From positions 124,001 to 188,000 of the forward strand of contig CM082589.2 of the NCBI GenBank assembly GCA_040954595.2: DNA of 64,000 bases, read 5' to 3'. A program made the translations under genes and the position numbers. Of this stretch, positions 48,603-63,015 are shown one piece after another; position 1 is the first letter of the stretch, and every line of letters begins with the position of its first letter. This DNA comes from Balanoglossus misakiensis. Lineage: Eukaryota; Hemichordata. The notes beneath the pieces are model-generated. The model made no database searches, was not told the DNA's origin, and saw only the letters and a program-made list of their open reading frames with translations.

Positions 48603-48765
48603 TATAAAAAGGCAGAAGCGGTCCATGTATTGGTGACTGATTTCGACGTACTCTGAATTCATACACTCTGACTGAACCCTATTGCTCTACAAAGAAGAAC
48701 GGCAAGGAAAACAAAAGGCGGGGAGAAAAACTGGATTGAAACTCAGAGCAAATACACGATTCAGG
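48603..48765 (+). promoter_or_regulatory. Candidate TATA promoter and non-coding first exon in the desert
   Basis: TATAAAAAGG at 48603-48612 is a near-ideal TATA box. About 150 bp downstream a strong GTGAGT donor (48766) follows CAGG. The interval has no long open frame, as expected of a 5' UTR exon. It could be a distal promoter of gcm 10 kb away or of an unrecognised non-coding transcript. There is no transcript support. Confidence 0.3.
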
Positions 48766-51700
48766 GTGAGTGTGCTTTGTTGTCTTTTTTCTGGATAGAA
48801 AATCGCACGATAAAAGTAATCTGGTAGCATTAATTGTCAAACCGGGTATTTTTGCTTGCATGCTGCGAGTACATTTGCAGCCGTGTTCTGCATTTAGCAA
48901 AGTGGGTTCAAATTCAGTGCCGCTCAACAAACTCTATGCAAGTTTTTCCTGCTTTTCATCCACCGCCGCCGCCATCTCCATGAAAAAGAGCACCAGACCT
49001 GTGCGTTGTTTTAATGCTTGGAAACACCGTTTGGTCTCAAAACGTTGGAAATGTAGAAAGCGATTCTTCTGGCACAAGTTTTGGTTGAGGTCAAAAGTTC
49101 ATAGTGATCGGAATCGTCTCATAATATGACATCGGTACTTTGTGGGACTTTCATAAAATGGAGTATTTGAATCTAAAAAGTGTTTCATCGAGACTGAAAT
49201 ACCATTATGGATAACTAGGATAATGTAATGCGTTTTGCAAGGTTTAGAAATTGTCTGTAACTTTGTGAACGTTGATAATACATGGGGTATATCAAGTAAT
49301 ATGCTGAATTGAAATTGCTCGTAGACTGTTAGTCCATGGTAGTAAAACTTAATATTGGTAATTTATTGTTGGTTTGGATATGCTTTCATTTTTTTCTAAA
49401 AAGGTTTGATAAGATCATTCAGTTTATGTCAAAATCAGTAGGTTAGGTTCACAATGGCCGATTCTAGTGGAAGGTGGGAATCATTAACTTCGGCATAGAA
49501 TTCAACGTTAATGCTACTCGAAATCAGTCGTGAGACAGTAACAGTCCAAACGGACAATTAATCGCCATATTCTGATGATGAACTAGCCATTTAATAGGCC
49601 CTGAAGTCGCCACTGTTTTTTCTGCAGTGAGGGTAAGCTTTTCCGGTTCAATTTAAATGCGTAATACAGTAAATTGGTTTCATCAACCACGAACGCCCGG
49701 CTAGATTCTAGACTGCACGTGAATGGGATAGATTCCGGTTACATTATTGGATAGCATGCGTGGTCACGTGTCGTGTGGAGCTCATCGAGTTTCACTGTTA
49801 TAGCATAAAAGCAGAAACTCCTAAGTCATCCTACGCGGTCAATATTTCTGCCAAAAGACCACGATGAACGAAGTCAAATTGACGAAAGATATTGCCGCCT
49901 GGATTGGACGTAATGTTTGTACACACGAAATTAAGCACATGCGTATAAGACGATCGCCGGCCTTTAAAAACAAAAGAGGGCGAATCGTGTTACCGCCGGC
50001 TGTCGACAAAGCGTCCCTGTATCGATCATCCTAATATGTCCGGATCGCTGTCATGACCAAATGTAGCAGATTCTCACGTGACCTAATACCAATGATAACA
50101 CAAAAACGGCCACCCAGATACTTGCATTCCGGACTTTACTGCCTCGTATTGTCACAGTTCACCAATCTGATGTTGTACGGAACGGCCCAGGTGCCCATCA
50201 TGGGGTCAACGGTCAAATGTAGATATTTTTTTCGCTTTGAATATGGCTGATTTTTCTTAAGAATTGTATTTTGAGCGAATTTAAGATTCGTTTCGTTACT
50301 ATCAAATGTCAGTCACTATTAAACCTGCAAGATTCTGAGGTTAACCAACGCTATACAATGGGGCTTGGTCCTGCAATGTTCCGTGACGAAAGTGGGCGTG
50401 TTTGGTTGGACTGAAGACAGGGAGGACATTGCACTGCGTTTAGATACACACCGGGTGACTTCAGCCACTCAAAGTATTCAAATATCCTACTTTGTTTTTG
50501 ATTATGGGTAAACTCGGTCAGGTTACTATCTATATATTACATCCCATTATTTCGGACGGACAAGTTACTGTGCCAGAGTGGAACTAATTGTGGATATATC
50601 AAAGAATGTATGTCAATCACGTTGCTGGCTATAAATACTGTCATGCTATTCTCTGAAAGGTGAAAGACCATTGTGTTTGAGCATAAGTGGTGATTTCTCG
50701 ACCGTCACGAGAGAATCAATTTACCATTCACTGCTTGGAAAGTTGCGCTGTGTGGAGATGGAAAGACCAATGACCGCTCTGGCCCAGTGCGTCGGTGATT
50801 GTAACACCTCCTCACTGTGGACGAGAGCTAAATTCCTAATACTTGGTCACTCACATGTGTGGGCAAAATCGTCACACGATTTCTAACGTAAAAATTCCCC
50901 CCTCCCCTCAATTCTAATTTGAAGGTAGTCCTTAGTACATTCTGCGCGTGTTTGAAACCTTTCATGGCATATCATGACAAAAGTATGGTATCACAAATGC
51001 AATGCTGGTGGTTGGTTACTTCGTTTTTTTTTCAGTGCCAACTTATGAATCCTTCGACTGCGATTTGTGTGCAATCCGAATCAGAATCTAACACATATGG
51101 GGCTTTGCTGCATTAATATGCGCATAATTTCAACGCCAGTAATCAACGGGCGGGGGCCCGGGGGTGCCACTCCCGTTTGAAGAAAAGTGTCATCTTTTAA
51201 AATGTATGTTGTCGTTTCAGATACATTTGCGTTTTCTCTGTTTTTGTTTTGTATGGATTATAAAGTCACTTTGTTACTTACAACGAAAGTGCGACTGGCA
51301 AGATTTGAAATTAAAATGCATTCATGCTATCTGTCCATGTTTCGAATGTTAACTTGAAATGTAGGGTTAATCTCATTCTTCAAATAGGTGTTGATGGCTT
51401 ATTGTTATGACGGGGACTTGTTAATTGGCCGCTCGTTAGCGGAATAACATTTACTGATAAATGTGCGTTCATGAAGAAGCCTGTGGTTGCAGGGAGAGGG
51501 TTTGAAGGAGATCACATCGGCTGGCGCCGTGAATGTTATAAAACACTGAGCAAAGTATCTTGCCGTTTTTTATAGAAATTGAACAGGGTCTTTGATATAC
51601 GGAAAAATATAGTGTTCGCGGATAATAAAATTACTTAGGGCTTCGTTTCTATAAATCACTACTAACATAATGTCGCCATTTAAACAATGGGCGCGAGACA

Positions 51701-54700
51701 GGCAAGTCTTCGATTATAATAAGACAAGTACGCTGATCGGAAATCAGTTAAGAAAACGGACTATAGTCGCGGACAAACTGCAGTGTAATGATGAAACGGA
51801 TTCTTGTCCGTTTTTCTTCTTCTTTTGAGATTATAAGTTGTGACGAGACTTAATGTGCCGTGGCGTGGGGTATCTTGCAAGTGAGGGGTCGCATCACCTT
51901 GCAGATATCTTCTCAATAGAAAATGAGAGCGTTTTCAGGTTACATGCGACTCCATTGAATATCGGCTATTGACCCTTTCAATGTCATAGTCACCTTGTCG
52001 CAATCTTCAAAAAATAAACCCACGTACTTTCTCAACATTTTTTCTCAAATTTTGATTAAGACCTGAAGACAATTATGGAGAATTGTGTCCACTTGGTCTA
52101 AAATTCAGGGAAAAGATAAGAGAAAATGGTTTAAATGTTTAAAAGTTTCACCGGCATTTGACAGACAGAGAAAATGTGGCGTTCAGAGGGTAGTCAAGTC
52201 ACAGTCGGCGCATTCCGATATAATTATCTGCTAATGTATGTCAGTAATTAGGGCTCATTTTGTCGTGTTTGACACGACAGGGGTCTGAAGGTTGCCATCT
52301 TGCATTGCACAGTAGCTAAACCGAGCGAACATACGTGTTTCCTATTTCGGTTAAACGAAGCGGAAAGCAATTATACTAATTACGTAAATAGAACATTTGT
52401 GAAATCAATATACTAGACATGGGAATCATTTGGACCAATTTGTCAAGAATAATTGATCTGAAAAGAATTTTCACCCAATTAATGAATTAATTAACCAATT
52501 CTATTAATATTTTCATGAAATGCAATTCAATTACATTTGTACTGCGGAATATTGACTATAGCATGAATTGCGTTACTGGGTGAGGGAATGAAATGTTTCG
52601 TTTCGATCTGCATCCATTGTTTAATTTGATCATCATAAGTGCCCATGTCCCCAGGAAAAATATGTTCCATTGAATCGCCGGCCGAGTCTATTCAGGTGGT
52701 GCATCACCGACTCAGGTGGATAGTTTTAAGGGCATGAAGGCAAATATTGTTTTTGTCATAAATATATGATTAATTTTATTTGGAGTTATGGCATCGGTGA
52801 GAATGGTATTGCTTGAATCAAGGTCCTTCAAGAAGGAGGGACTGCATTGTTTGAAGCAAGGAACAACAAAACTAACTTTAGCGTTTAGACATTATGAGCC
52901 AGTTGACTGAATCAGTTTACTCTTAGCTGATCTGAGTTCAAACAATGGTTACAGTGCCGTCAGAGAAAATTCACAAGTCTCTCATGATGCTCTGACAAAG
53001 CCTAAATATTAAACTCTCTTTACATTCTTGCCTGAAATACAGGTTATCATAAAGTCACCGTGAATGATGTGGATTCGGCTGTGTACATAGAGTGTCGCCA
53101 TGACTGACTCGTGACGCCGAAGAGACAAAATTATCCTTTATGTGAAACGCGTTTGACACCAAATTAGCCAAACGAGCAAAGTTGTGAAAGACAAATTGGT
53201 GGTAAAAAGACGTTAACAGGGTATAGTTTTAATTGAAATGCCGTCGTGTGCTGTCTCCCTGCCAGACCTGGATTGAGCCAAACGTGTAAGTGTGTCGCCT
53301 CCATTATGAGCCCATGTCTCCATAGGCGACAAATGCCATGCAGACGACAAAATGTGTGATTCCTCTTATAAAGGGCCCATTTTACATATTGTTTGTCAAC
53401 ACAACAGCGTCCCGTCAAAAATGCCGGGGAAATCTTAAAAGTCTACCTGAACACAATACAGTAAACTAAAAAATACCCCCCTTCCTTTGACCCATTTAAG
53501 CATCAGCAAAACCAATTTACGTTCGCTGGCTTTTCATGTGGTATAAACTGACTCAGCTCAACACTTGTGCGTGGATTCTGCTTGACTATGATTGTGTGAA
53601 AATGCTGCGCATGACTTTGTGATATTATTCTTGGTTCTTAATTTTACTTTTCATCCTTACGATATTTTTGACAAAAACAGGAAGCACTATCGCTTTGAAT
53701 CGTGATGAGGATTTTAGGGAATACATGAGGTCACGACGAGCGCTTTACAACACATATGGGATACTGGAGATGCTATTGTATTCGATCTGAAAGGACGCTT
53801 GTTGAATGAAACAGTGGCCGAATAAACACGCAAAGAAATTTGAAATGTCACGAGAAGGTTAATCGCATCCCGGATGACGAGACGGGTGTTTGAGAATAAA
53901 TGAATGGGTGAATAAATGAATGAATTGTAAAAGGAACACGGTATTATAAGACAGAATTGTTCAACCAGATTTTCCGCTAATTGCGAGATCTCGCGAGACT
54001 TTGTTAACTGCCGAGATACTAGAATAGGCGTAGATTACACTTTCATAAAACAAAACTTCCTATTTCACTTCCAGAGTAACCAGTAAGGGCTCAGGGCTTA
54101 CTTCTTATTTGGTTGTTACGTTATAAGTGGGCTATACTCTGTCCTCAGCAACCGTAGAAGTCGTTGGTGTGCTCAGAGACTTGAATGGGGTCATTCAACG
54201 GTAACTGTCGTGACATTTGTGTGTGCATATGATGTGTGTGGATGTCGTGGTTTGGGGAATTTCTTCAATGGGTCAAAACCGCCATGCTCAGTGTAAGCTT
54301 TATGTTCAAACAATTGCGGTTGTTGCTGGCGTTGCGTGTAGATGCTGTTAGTGCGTGGGTGAATGTTGGTCGCGACGGTAACATTATTTATTGGTGTTCT
54401 AGACTTTTGTCATGGGTCTATACAAGAAATACAGTATACACTTTCTACCCTAATACATGTACTACGGTACCACAGACCACCCCCTGCTTTCTTGTGGATA
54501 AGATTACACTGGGGTGGTAAGCACAAGAAAATTGGACACCAATCAGCGAATAACCTGGACACTTGAACCTTTTGAAGTTTGCAATCTACACTATTCGTGG
54601 AACCAGGGTCACTCCATGTTTGTAAAAGGAAGATGTTGATGACGTAGGCATGACGTCAATGCGTCATTTGCCGGGCACTTCACAAAGAGCGAATTCGCAG

Positions 54701-57700
54701 CTTGTTATCAACGCGCAGCTTTCAAAAGTTTCGAAATAATTTAGGCAACATGAACAAAACAATAGTTCAAATGGGATATTTCCTACTGAGTTAAAAGGAA
54801 CAATACTAGAAGCTTCTACTTCGGGATGTTTTTTTCTGGATATCAACTACAGTTTCTTTATCTAGCTACTCCCCAAAAATTGGTCGAAATACAGTTGTCA
54901 AAACGGCAACAGCAGTAAGGTTGCATTGGGAAACTTATTTTATACTCTATTCGCGAAAAGACAGGGTCGCGCCATACTCTATACTTCTATATGTTCCGAG
55001 TCCTAATTCTTTATGTTTTGGACAATATTTATTTCGATAAAATCGGCGTGAATTCGGAATTCTCAGTTTGTTCAGCAGTACACCGGAATAAATACATATC
55101 ATAGCGTTGTGGGTTTTTTACATGTCCCGCTAGTAAAACATTCCGATGGGTGGGAGGTGCATCCTTGGACGGAAATCGGATGATGTCTTTGAAGGCGCGA
55201 AAAGTTACTTCTCGCCTGTGAGTTGGCCCTCTCATTGGGACCTGAACTACTCAATATGCCCAGTGTATGTGACAAAGCGTCGTTCACACTTAGATGCATC
55301 AATGCATTCCTGGGGTTCTATTCATAAGCCATTCGCAGAAAGACTTTGCAAGTAAACGATGAAACAAAAGCAGGCGTGTTAATTGTCGGCCTGTTTAACT
55401 TCTCTTATTGAATTCAATATCTGTTAATTATTGTGTAAGGTGCTAAAATGATCATCGACAACCCAAGAAGTACCTGTCCTGACTCAGAGGGGGATAAATT
55501 TTCAAAAGCACTTCTAGTGTTGTTTCATTGCAGAATCAAAGCTCTCGGTCGGGGTCTTGGCAGTTTGTGTTAACCCCCTATATGCTGGACAATTCAACTG
55601 AAATCTTCTTGTGCTACAACTTTGTTAACTTCGCGCTTTTCCTGTCAATCCCATCAAACACTAACTTACTTTGTTTGTGGTGTACCCATGCACAGGACAC
55701 AATGGAACACGTTTGAAGTTCCAAGATTCATTCGCGGCATGTCACCGAATTTTACGTTCAACTCTAGCTGTTTGGGTTTTGGTTTCGTAGTAGTGTTTTT
55801 GCTAAGGTTTGTACCCAGGTAAATGAAAGTCAAATTGCGAATATTATTTTTTTTCTAAACCACGTGACAGTGTGGTGACATTTATGTAATGAAGCAGCAC
55901 ATTTTTCTGCAGAAGTTCGACCAGTCGTTTTCGAAGAAGAGTATTTGTCGCAGTGACGGCGTTGGAGAACTTCGCTTGTAACTTCAAATTTGAAATCTGA
56001 CCAAGTATGTCCTGAGTGTCGCGGCCCGGCAGGTGCAACACAAAGGTAGATGTGCCTTCGCAGTTGTCAAGTATTGCCCCACCCCAACTGGAACTGGTTC
56101 CTTGTACTTATCGGACCGACAAAACCACAAGCCAGGATATCGTTGGCGCGGCATTGACACTACAAAGAATCTCTCAGCCAAGTTGTCAAGTACCCCCACG
56201 CGACTCGGAAACTATCATGCAGGCTATCCCGATTATGAGTTCGACTTTTGAAACATCTTTAATTAAAACGTGTTTCTTGCACAACGAGCTTGTTCCTCCT
56301 GCGGTTGAATTGTCACTCATGAACCCTAAAAATTTTATCGGCCTTCTTCGAGTAGGCCAAAAATTGAGTATTTAAAGATGTATGAAAATTATATGCAACA
56401 ATTTTGTAGATTTTTACATTTTCCTCCTTAAAATCTCATGGTTGATCTGCCACACTATGTTTCGTCGACTTTTTTCAAGTGGCCGCTTTTCACAATCGAA
56501 TATCGAAAAATGCACAGCTTGCTACGAACAAACAAAACCGGACAAAAATAAAACAAACCAAGCAACACTACTCAGACCAGGGCGAGCTGATTAATCATCT
56601 TCACATTTCGTAATTTTCAATTACCTGACATCACTTCAAATCTTCAAACCCCACTTTACACACATGCACCCTCTTTCTCCTTCCTAAACAGCAGATCCGT
56701 GTTTAATATTGTCAGTTACGGCGCGTGCCACAAACAGTGATTTTGACACCATCCCGCACAACGACAGAAATCCGGGTCAAAAACTGAAGTGCCCCGTTTC
56801 ACACAAGTACGCAAAATACGGGTTCCTGGGCCAATTATAGCCCCCGTCATAAATCCGTATACCAGGGCCTACTTCACACACATCTATGAAATACGGGTAA
56901 CGGGGTTAATCGCCAAAACTTGTCAAAAATTGGCTCGATTATATACCAGCATTATACACGAAACATTTTGGTCGTTTATTGAGCATGTTAGTAAGATAAT
57001 TTACACACACATTAGTAGCTACCATGTCATCATCGACATGGTCTACTGTGGCAGCTGGACAAACTCGGACTGTTTATGGTGGTTTACAACAAATCTGAGG
57101 AACGCAACATTCTTTTACTATTAGTCTGCGACACTGAAGAAAACTTAGATAACAGGACAGCAGTTATGGGGCTATTGAACAGAAATGTCAGTAGTAAGTC
57201 TCCTCGGCGCTACACCAAAAACAAAAAATCAAGACCAAGGTGCTGCTTCAGGGGCGGAGAAGTCTTTGACAATAACATTTCGCTGTCAACTTGCAACCAG
57301 TATACCCGTCGTCACTTTCGCGTCGGAATCCCTTTGAAAACTTTAGCGGCCAAAGTTCAAACTAGTGCGCTTGCCACTTTCCCAAATGATAATATGAGAG
57401 GAAGACACTCATTTTTGGGGTTCTGCAAATTTTTAGAACATGAGAATGGAACAAGTTGACGAAGTCAGTTAATTAAAACTAAAACTTTCTTTGCATCAAA
57501 TCAAAAAGACTGAAAGCAATTATACACGTCCATGTAGACATGGTTTCGTTTTCGTTGTATTTCAAAAGCAACGCATCGCTGATACATACTTGGAAAGCGG
57601 TCAAATGTGTATAAATGATTGTAGTTATTATGCGAGTCTGGAACTTTGTACAATATATATTTTGAACGCGTTTATTTTCTTTCTATCACGAATACTGTAA

Positions 57701-58592
57701 CTCAATCGAAAGCCCGTCGTATTTCGATCGATGGGTTGCAGAGTAACACGCTATGAGTCTGGGTCAGTTTGCTTGTTTTTGTGCGCTTCGAACTTTCGTT
57801 GATAATGTCAGAATACTTTTTTGCGTGTTTCGCGGGGGGGGGGGGACTGTGGTCATCGATGGTTGAAGGTGACAATAAAACTTCACACACTATGTGGATG
57901 AACCGAGTATATTGTCATTTTTTGTGTGCAGAAACGTTGACGAGGAGTGTTCGACTAGATTGAATGCAATTGAAAAAAAGGGGGATGGCGATGAGATGTG
58001 CGGACAATGTCAGCTGAATGATGGTTCCCTTGAGAATCATTGATGTTTCTTCTTTTCAGTTTAAAGTAATCCCAAAAAAAACATTTGCTAACTTTGCTGT
58101 ACCCAAAACTAATCTTTACAGTAAATATCAATATGTTCGTTTGGAACATGCATGTTTGTAGGTTGAATTCCGAGGCAGTGTACATACGCGTTAATAAATT
58201 TGAGTGGTCGAATTCAAAAATACTGTATTTTTTCGGTCGAAGCTTTGACAAAAACCACGGCTCGACACTGTCTATAATTTGCATATGAATGATCTCTTTG
58301 GCTTTTGTCGCGTGTCTTCAAGAAGTTTGAAAAATTAGATGCACATGAGGAAGCGTTGATTACATTTGAATGACGGTGTCTACTGATAAAGCTAATTATG
58401 TATGCAAAAGCGTGCCGGCTATTGACAGCAACCTGTTGAGCGCACGCGCCGATTGCTTTTTCGGCCAACGAGAGGATGGAGCGTCGGGCGTCAAAGCCGC
58501 CCCCCTTTATTTCACCAAGTAGGTGCTAAGAACTGTCGCGTGTGTTGGTGACTAGTCGCGTGGTATAACAAAAGACTGAGTTACAGACCCAC

Positions 58593-58754
58593 TATATAAA
58601 AACTGCTTCAGGGTTCTAGTGACAGTACATTCTCCTTGCAGTAGTTGGAGACATCACGCTCTTTCTAGAACTGGCAACTTATTCACATATTCTTGGCACG
58701 TTATTTCCAGTTGCTCAACAGCGTTCAGAGCAATCTTCGGATTTTCGCGCAACG
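58593..58754 (+). promoter_or_regulatory. gcm: gcm core promoter and predicted 5' UTR exon
   Basis: TATATAAA at 58593-58600 predicts transcription start near 58620-58630. A GTAAGA donor at 58755 could splice to the acceptor ending at 59237 (ttcattcaccacag), 30 bp before the gcm start codon. The flanking sequence is locally CpG-rich. The exon is inferred from signals only. Confidence 0.5.
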
Positions 58755-59267
58755 GTAAGATCAAGTTAGTGTATTTTGTTTCTTTCCAGCGACTGGATCA
58801 ATTTGGCGACTTTTTGTTTGTGCGTAACTTCACGTGTATAACCACGATCGTGGAGTGGCCGTGGTAAATGCTTCTGCGCAGACCGACTCACTGACTTCTT
58901 TGGACTCTTATGACAATACGCCTCGTTCGTTCACCTCTGTCACTTGGAATCCCGGGAACTTACGGTGAAAGAAATGCCGGTCAAACTTTTAAAAGTGGGT
59001 CACGTCGCATGTCCGGTACGTGGGCGGAGGGGTGAAATGATCGGCGTGGTTAGCTGTACTTATTCGTGGACAGTGGGGCATTATTTAAATATCAAAGTTC
59101 AGGGGACCACTGGTATAAAATACTTCGTTGGTCAACAGCGCGCTGGCACACCAGTTTCGGCACTCGTGTAGGCGCACTATCACGACGCTACAGTATTCGA
59201 TAATTAATCGAAAGCATTTCTTTTTCATTCACCACAGCAAGATTATCTCCGGAAATCCAGTCGAGTC

Positions 59268-62200
59268 ATGAGTATGCCTGTCCACGACGGAAACTACCGA
59301 ACAATGTCGACGCAAATACGCTGCAATTCCGAATGGGATTGGGATATAAATGATCAATGTGTCCCCACTGTAAGTATACACAGTCTAATTTGATTTCTAG
59401 TTCTAATCTCATTTTTGGTTTGTTTGTGTATGTTGTTAATACTCAAAGCGGTACTATAATCTCGTTGTATCCTGTTCGATTCGTGTTTGGATAATTGCAT
59501 CATTGCCTGCTTGTATTTTACACTAATTTAATTACAGTAAATCCCAAACAAGGAAAATATCGGTAGAAATGTTCGATTGGGTTTTTGTCATGTGCCTACA
59601 CAAGAGAAAGTTAGATTCTTCCAAATTATTTTCAAGCCATGCCAAGTAAGCGAGAGTCAGGATTGTTTAAATCGATACGTTTTTATGAGTTGAGAGATGC
59701 TGTACACCATGCACCAATCAGTCAAGAAACAACAAAAAACCTCCACAGTGCTAGCTACTAAATATCTATAATAGTACGCCTAGCTAACTCTATGACAAAG
59801 TTGGAATTTTGCATTCGAGATCAGCAGAAATTGTAAACAAAGTCTTAGAAGAGCGGATGGTACAAGTTTTAGGAAAGCGATTAGTGAATTATCGTTAAAC
59901 TGGGGTTCGTGACATTTCGTCAATGGAAGTCAATCAACCGGTAATTCCGGTAGTCGTGTTGTTCCTGATCCGGAACTCCCGAGTCGATTGCGCGCCAACC
60001 CCCGGCACAATTTTGAGCCCTTTCTGTTTTCAGAGAGGGGCGTTTAAAACTTGAAGCTCGGGTTTTTTTGTTGTTTTTATCAAGCAACTGACGTCTCGGC
60101 GGTCAATTAAGTCACTGTGGATTAACTAGTTTTACATACTAATCCTGACTTTCTTTGAAGTCAAGAAGCCTGTTATTGTTATTCTTTACGAGCATCCAAT
60201 TCTCTCCTTTTCTCGCTCGCTCACCGTTTTTATTCGCTGCATATCATTTGTGCCGGTTTCTTGCCTATAAACAATAGAGAGTCTTCTAAAGCCCATTTCT
60301 TGTTAGGTATAGAAACAATATTGAGTCTGTTCACGCTCTATTATTTACATTGTATGGTTTGCCCAAAACAATATCTTTCACGTAAAGTCGTAAGTCGTTC
60401 GTTTCTATACAGCTGCATCTTTTCACCCCCAAACAGACGGTCGCGTGTGTGTGCAGCCGTCTTTGGAACTCGTGTTTGCACATTTAAATACTCAATAGAT
60501 TCTCTAAACCACTACAACTCTATTTTAAATTCAATTTATGTGTATTTAGACACTTGGTCGGAAGCATTGCGCATGCCGGCTAGATCTGTGTCAGTATTGT
60601 TAAAAAATCGACTGGAAGTCCGTAAACGGTGTTAATTCTCTGTCCATTAATACCATGATGTGAATGTCTGAGCTTTTAGCTCCATAGTTTGCATTTCACT
60701 AAACCGTCTCGTTTTTTCTTCTTTACATTACAGCCTACAGTTTACGATAATTTCGAAGACTGGACGGATGGTCACATGAGGTTTATTTATCGCCACGACG
60801 ATCAAGATGCAAAGAAACACAGCAGCGGTTGGGCCATGCGCAACACCAATAACCACAAGTGTTCAATTCTAAAGAAGTCCTGCCTTGGCGTCGTCGTATG
60901 TGACAGAGACTGCACTTTATCAAACGGTGAAAAAGTAAACCTGCGCCCAGCGATTTGCGACAAAGCCAGGAAGAAACAGCAAGGTAACTTGAGTTTCGAA
61001 TTCTTGTTGATTTTGTCCATTGAAATTAATGACCACAAAGTTAGTCTTTTGTTGTTGTAAGATTACAATGGAAGTGTCGAACGGGTTTTGAATGGGACAT
61101 CCATGCACAATGCTACCATCTGCCTGACAGTCATCAGCGGGAAACAACTCTAATGTATTCTATTGTAAATTGTTAGCTTGCTACCCAGTCTTATAACTAG
61201 TTTTTGGTTATTCCACAGGAAAACCCTGTCCGAATCCAGCTTGCAACGGCAAACTAGAAATTCATCCTTGTCGCGGACACGGAGGATACCCAGTCACACA
61301 CTTCTGGCGTCATGAAAACACAGCAATATATTTTCAGTCCAAGGGTGTGCATGATCACCGTCGACCTGAAGCCAAGTTTACCGCCGAAGCTCGCCGTAGT
61401 CTCAGCACTAAGCGTTATCGCAAATTGTTCACCTATTTTGCCAAAGAAGGATTGGTGAGTGATCTGATAATTGAATTAGAATTATTTATCCCATTATCAC
61501 ATAAGCGCTACAAACTGGGCTTCAAATTCCCAGGGGCCTATGCTAAGTGCAGAGGTTTATCAAACAGCGCCACCTAACGTCGACGTCAGTTTAACACCTG
61601 TCTATCCGTCCCACCGGCCTCAACCATGAACTACAATCTCATGTTTGTTATTCCCTATCTTTCAACAGACAAGCCAATTCATCAATGGTGTTGATCTGTA
61701 CATGACGAAAGCTTCAAGCGTCAAAAGAATGGCTGATGATATTTTAGGCGGAAATGTGAAAGCAGAACCGAAATCGAAGAGACAGTGTTTGGGATCTGAT
61801 ATTACTGGTAAGTTTCTTTCCTTATTCCATCCTGATCTGTTGTGGATTATGAATCAGTGCAAGGTTTGGATTGCAATATTTACCCAGAAAAACAGAACAG
61901 ATATCCAGGGTCAGTGGCAAATTGATACCAAGACGTAACCACTCCTAGTCGCTTAGCAGTTTCATGTTCTAAATCCTGTCACACTTGTATTCGCAGATGG
62001 TATGTACAACTCGAATGGAGTCAGGGCTTCACCAGTCACCATTATGACCACAGTTGACGACCCCGCCCCGCTTGACAGCAAGGCTAAAGTGTCTCCAATC
62101 CAGATGGTTGAGAACACCTATGAACAGATGCCAAGGAGATTTCACGACGAAAACATGTATCAACAGAATTCCCCGCTTGATCTCCCGAACCTGAACGACA

Positions 62201-63015
62201 CTTTATCGGGCAACTTCGGCCAATCGGGGAACACTTACACGTGTGTAAATTTCGCCGATGACACAGACTGCTCATCCAATGGCTACAGCTACCCAGAAAC
62301 CTCCTCGCCACAATCTGTCCATAGCAACGAAGCTGTGTTAGAAAGTATGTTATCCCCTGTCAGCGATCACTATGGTAACGGACTTAACTCCAGCGATTGC
62401 AACTTGCAAAGCTTGCCAAGCAGAGAGAACATGGAAGTCAGTAACCCAGGTAACACAATCACACACCAATTTTCACCAAGCACACAAGAACAATACGATC
62501 GTAGAAGTTGCTCGCCATGCGACTATTTACAACTGGACTCCTACAAACTGCCCCCGATAAACTCGTTTCTAGGCCAACAGACCGAAGGAGCACCGAACCA
62601 ACCATCACCCGTGAGTAGCCCACACGCCATCACAGACAACGTTACCAGTGGTGACAGTTTCTGCAGCAGTCGCCCAAGAGACCCTTGTGACGATCTTGCC
62701 GACATAGATGGAAAATTGTTTGATGAATCACTGACCGAAACCTGCAGCTCACTTCTCTCTCAACTCAGAGGTGTTTTAGACTTTCCAGAAGCACTCTCCG
62801 AAACGCATTACTCACAGCCCAGAAGTCAACAGGATGCCAGTTTTTATGACAACAGTTATAGCGGCTTTAATATCAGAATTAGTGACTTTGCTGGTTATAG
62901 TGACACTCAATATAAAAACCCCACTCGCTTTTCAGAATATACCTGGAGACAACCCATCACGACCTCCTGCGATTTCCTTCCACAAACATTCAGCATTTCC
63001 ACATTTCTGAATTAG
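59268..63015 (+). CDS. gcm: Glial cells missing (GCM) transcription factor
   Basis: Zinc-containing DNA-binding transcription factor. Relatives specify glia and blood cells in flies, placenta and parathyroid in vertebrates, and skeletogenic or pigment lineages in echinoderms. Five exons: 59268-59369, 60734-60983, 61219-61454, 61669-61807 and 61997-63015, giving 581 residues (fly Gcm 504, human GCM1 436, GCM2 506). The GCM domain spans about 22-180: [67 protein letters not shown] and EARR, with the metal-ligand cysteines and histidines visible. The remaining 400 residues are Ser/Pro/Asn/Gln-rich and unstructured, as expected of the activation region, and mostly lie in the single large last exon. 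AATAAA at 63603-63608. Confidence 0.95.

Larger units (their letters stand above)
41068..58592. other. 17.5-kb gene desert upstream of gcm, candidate regulatory region
   Basis: No recognisable coding exon or RNA gene was found on either strand. Contents: a TCAA tract (41151-41177), a hairpin repeat (42361-42395), GTCTA repeats (43189-43243), a dispersed repeat copy (43865-43943), a poly-G run (44090-44102), an AT-rich patch (46130-46185), a strong TATA-like box (48603-48612), a locally duplicated segment (about 56795-56910) and a second poly-G run (57833-57845). Octamers matching the known GCM target ATRCGGGY lie near 41438, 42719 (minus), 43437, 56813 and 56893. Frames of 100-130 codons here match no family. 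Confidence 0.5.

Noticed and set aside
57076-57459. 127-codon plus-strand frame near gcm
   Set aside because: Composition is unlike a coding exon of this genome and no domain is seen; its similarity to gcm flanks is nil.
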